Source of the DNA: Acidobacteriota bacterium | Lineage (GTDB): Bacteria > Acidobacteriota > Thermoanaerobaculia > Thermoanaerobaculales > Sulfomarinibacteraceae | DNA: 5,424 nucleotides | Direction of reading: 5' to 3' | Assembly (NCBI GenBank): GCA_030637805.1 | Contig: DAOWFV010000003.1 | Coordinates: forward strand, 1-5,424 | Shown: piece after piece, positions 5,177 through 5,424 of the stretch | Position numbering within the stretch: the stretch's first letter is position 1 | Layout of the letters: each line of letters opens with the position of its first letter | Notes under the pieces: model-generated | Databases searched by the model: none | What the model was told of the DNA's origin: nothing | The model's input: the letters and a program-made list of their open reading frames with translations, nothing else | Program-made: the position numbers and the translations under genes

Positions 5177-5424
5177 TGTGCAGCCGTTTGTCGATCTGCG
5201 AGGGGTGTCCAAGGGTTTTGGGACCGGCAGCGCCCGTGTGGAGGTGCTGCGGGATCTCGACCTCGAAGTGCCGTCGGGCCGGATGCTGGCGGTGGTGGGA
5301 CCGTCGGGGGTGGGCAAGAGCACACTTCTCCATCTCGTCGGCCTTCTCGATCGGCCGGATGCGGGCCGGCTGGAGTTGGACGGGCGGGAGGTGGCAATTC
5401 TGGACGGCGAGGAGCGAGCCCGCC
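5169..5424 (+). CDS. lolD: LolD-type ABC transporter ATPase, N-terminal part (cut by window end)
   Basis: This is the ATP-hydrolysing subunit that powers the neighbouring lipoprotein-releasing permease from the cytoplasmic face. Only the first 85 codons are in the window. They contain the opening strand PFVDLRGVSKGF (6-17), the typical VEVLRDLDLEVPSGRMLAVVG lead-in, and the Walker A loop GPSGVGKST (44-52) with its ATP-binding lysine K50. These are followed by LLHLVGLLDRPDAGRLELDGREV, a close match to the LolD/MacB-class pattern in which a GxLDxPxxG segment follows the P-loop. The Q-loop, signature and Walker B motifs would lie past the edge. The ATG at 5169 overlaps the permease stop codon by eight bases, showing one transcriptional unit and probably coupled translation. 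A related subclass member is possible, but the partner gene favours LolD. Confidence 0.9.
   Translation, partial: MSDVQPFVDLRGVSKGFGTGSARVEVLRDLDLEVPSGRMLAVVGPSGVGKSTLLHLVGLLDRPDAGRLELDGREVAILDGEERAR

Noticed and set aside
5175..5180. ATG at 5176 overlapping the permease stop as TGATG, as an alternative ATPase start
   Set aside because: It is out of frame with the Walker A-containing reading frame; the ATG at 5169 is in frame and has a good ribosome binding site.

Overview
The window is high-GC bacterial chromosome carrying five genes: one on the minus strand, then four on the plus strand. Protein style (GC-rich codons, Arg/Ala/Glu-rich chains, an RsuA/RluB-type synthase with a basic tail, and lysS directly followed by a lipoprotein-release ABC transporter) resembles Acidobacteriota or a deltaproteobacterial-type lineage. 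That placement is an impression from sequence style, not a database result. No phage, insertion sequence, CRISPR, rRNA or tRNA gene was seen.

Layout. Positions 10-1269 (minus) encode a class II tRNA nucleotidyltransferase/poly(A) polymerase family protein (CCA- or CC-adding). A 241-base divergent spacer (1270-1510) follows and holds two different tandem 7-bp repeat arrays. Then come an RsuA/RluB-family pseudouridine synthase (1511-2338), a short spacer with a perfect 23-bp inverted repeat and a good extended -10 element, class II lysyl-tRNA synthetase (2416-3897), and a 130-base spacer with a third 7-bp repeat type and several predicted hairpins. Last are a LolC/LolE-family permease (4028-5176) and the start of its LolD-type ATPase (5169 to the window end, cut off).

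Function. The first three genes serve translation: tRNA 3'-end maturation or repair, rRNA pseudouridylation, and lysine charging of tRNA. The last two form a transporter that extracts lipoproteins from the inner membrane, which implies a diderm cell. The two lol genes overlap by 8 bases and are surely co-transcribed. lysS may be read into them, since no strong terminator is visible.

The genes are ordinary housekeeping genes. The unusual signals lie mainly in the spacers: three sequence-unrelated families of tandem heptanucleotides, each in a separate place and two of them touching a stop codon. The nucleotidyltransferase also appears to lack the flexible loop between its catalytic motifs, a deletion known from CC-adding enzymes.
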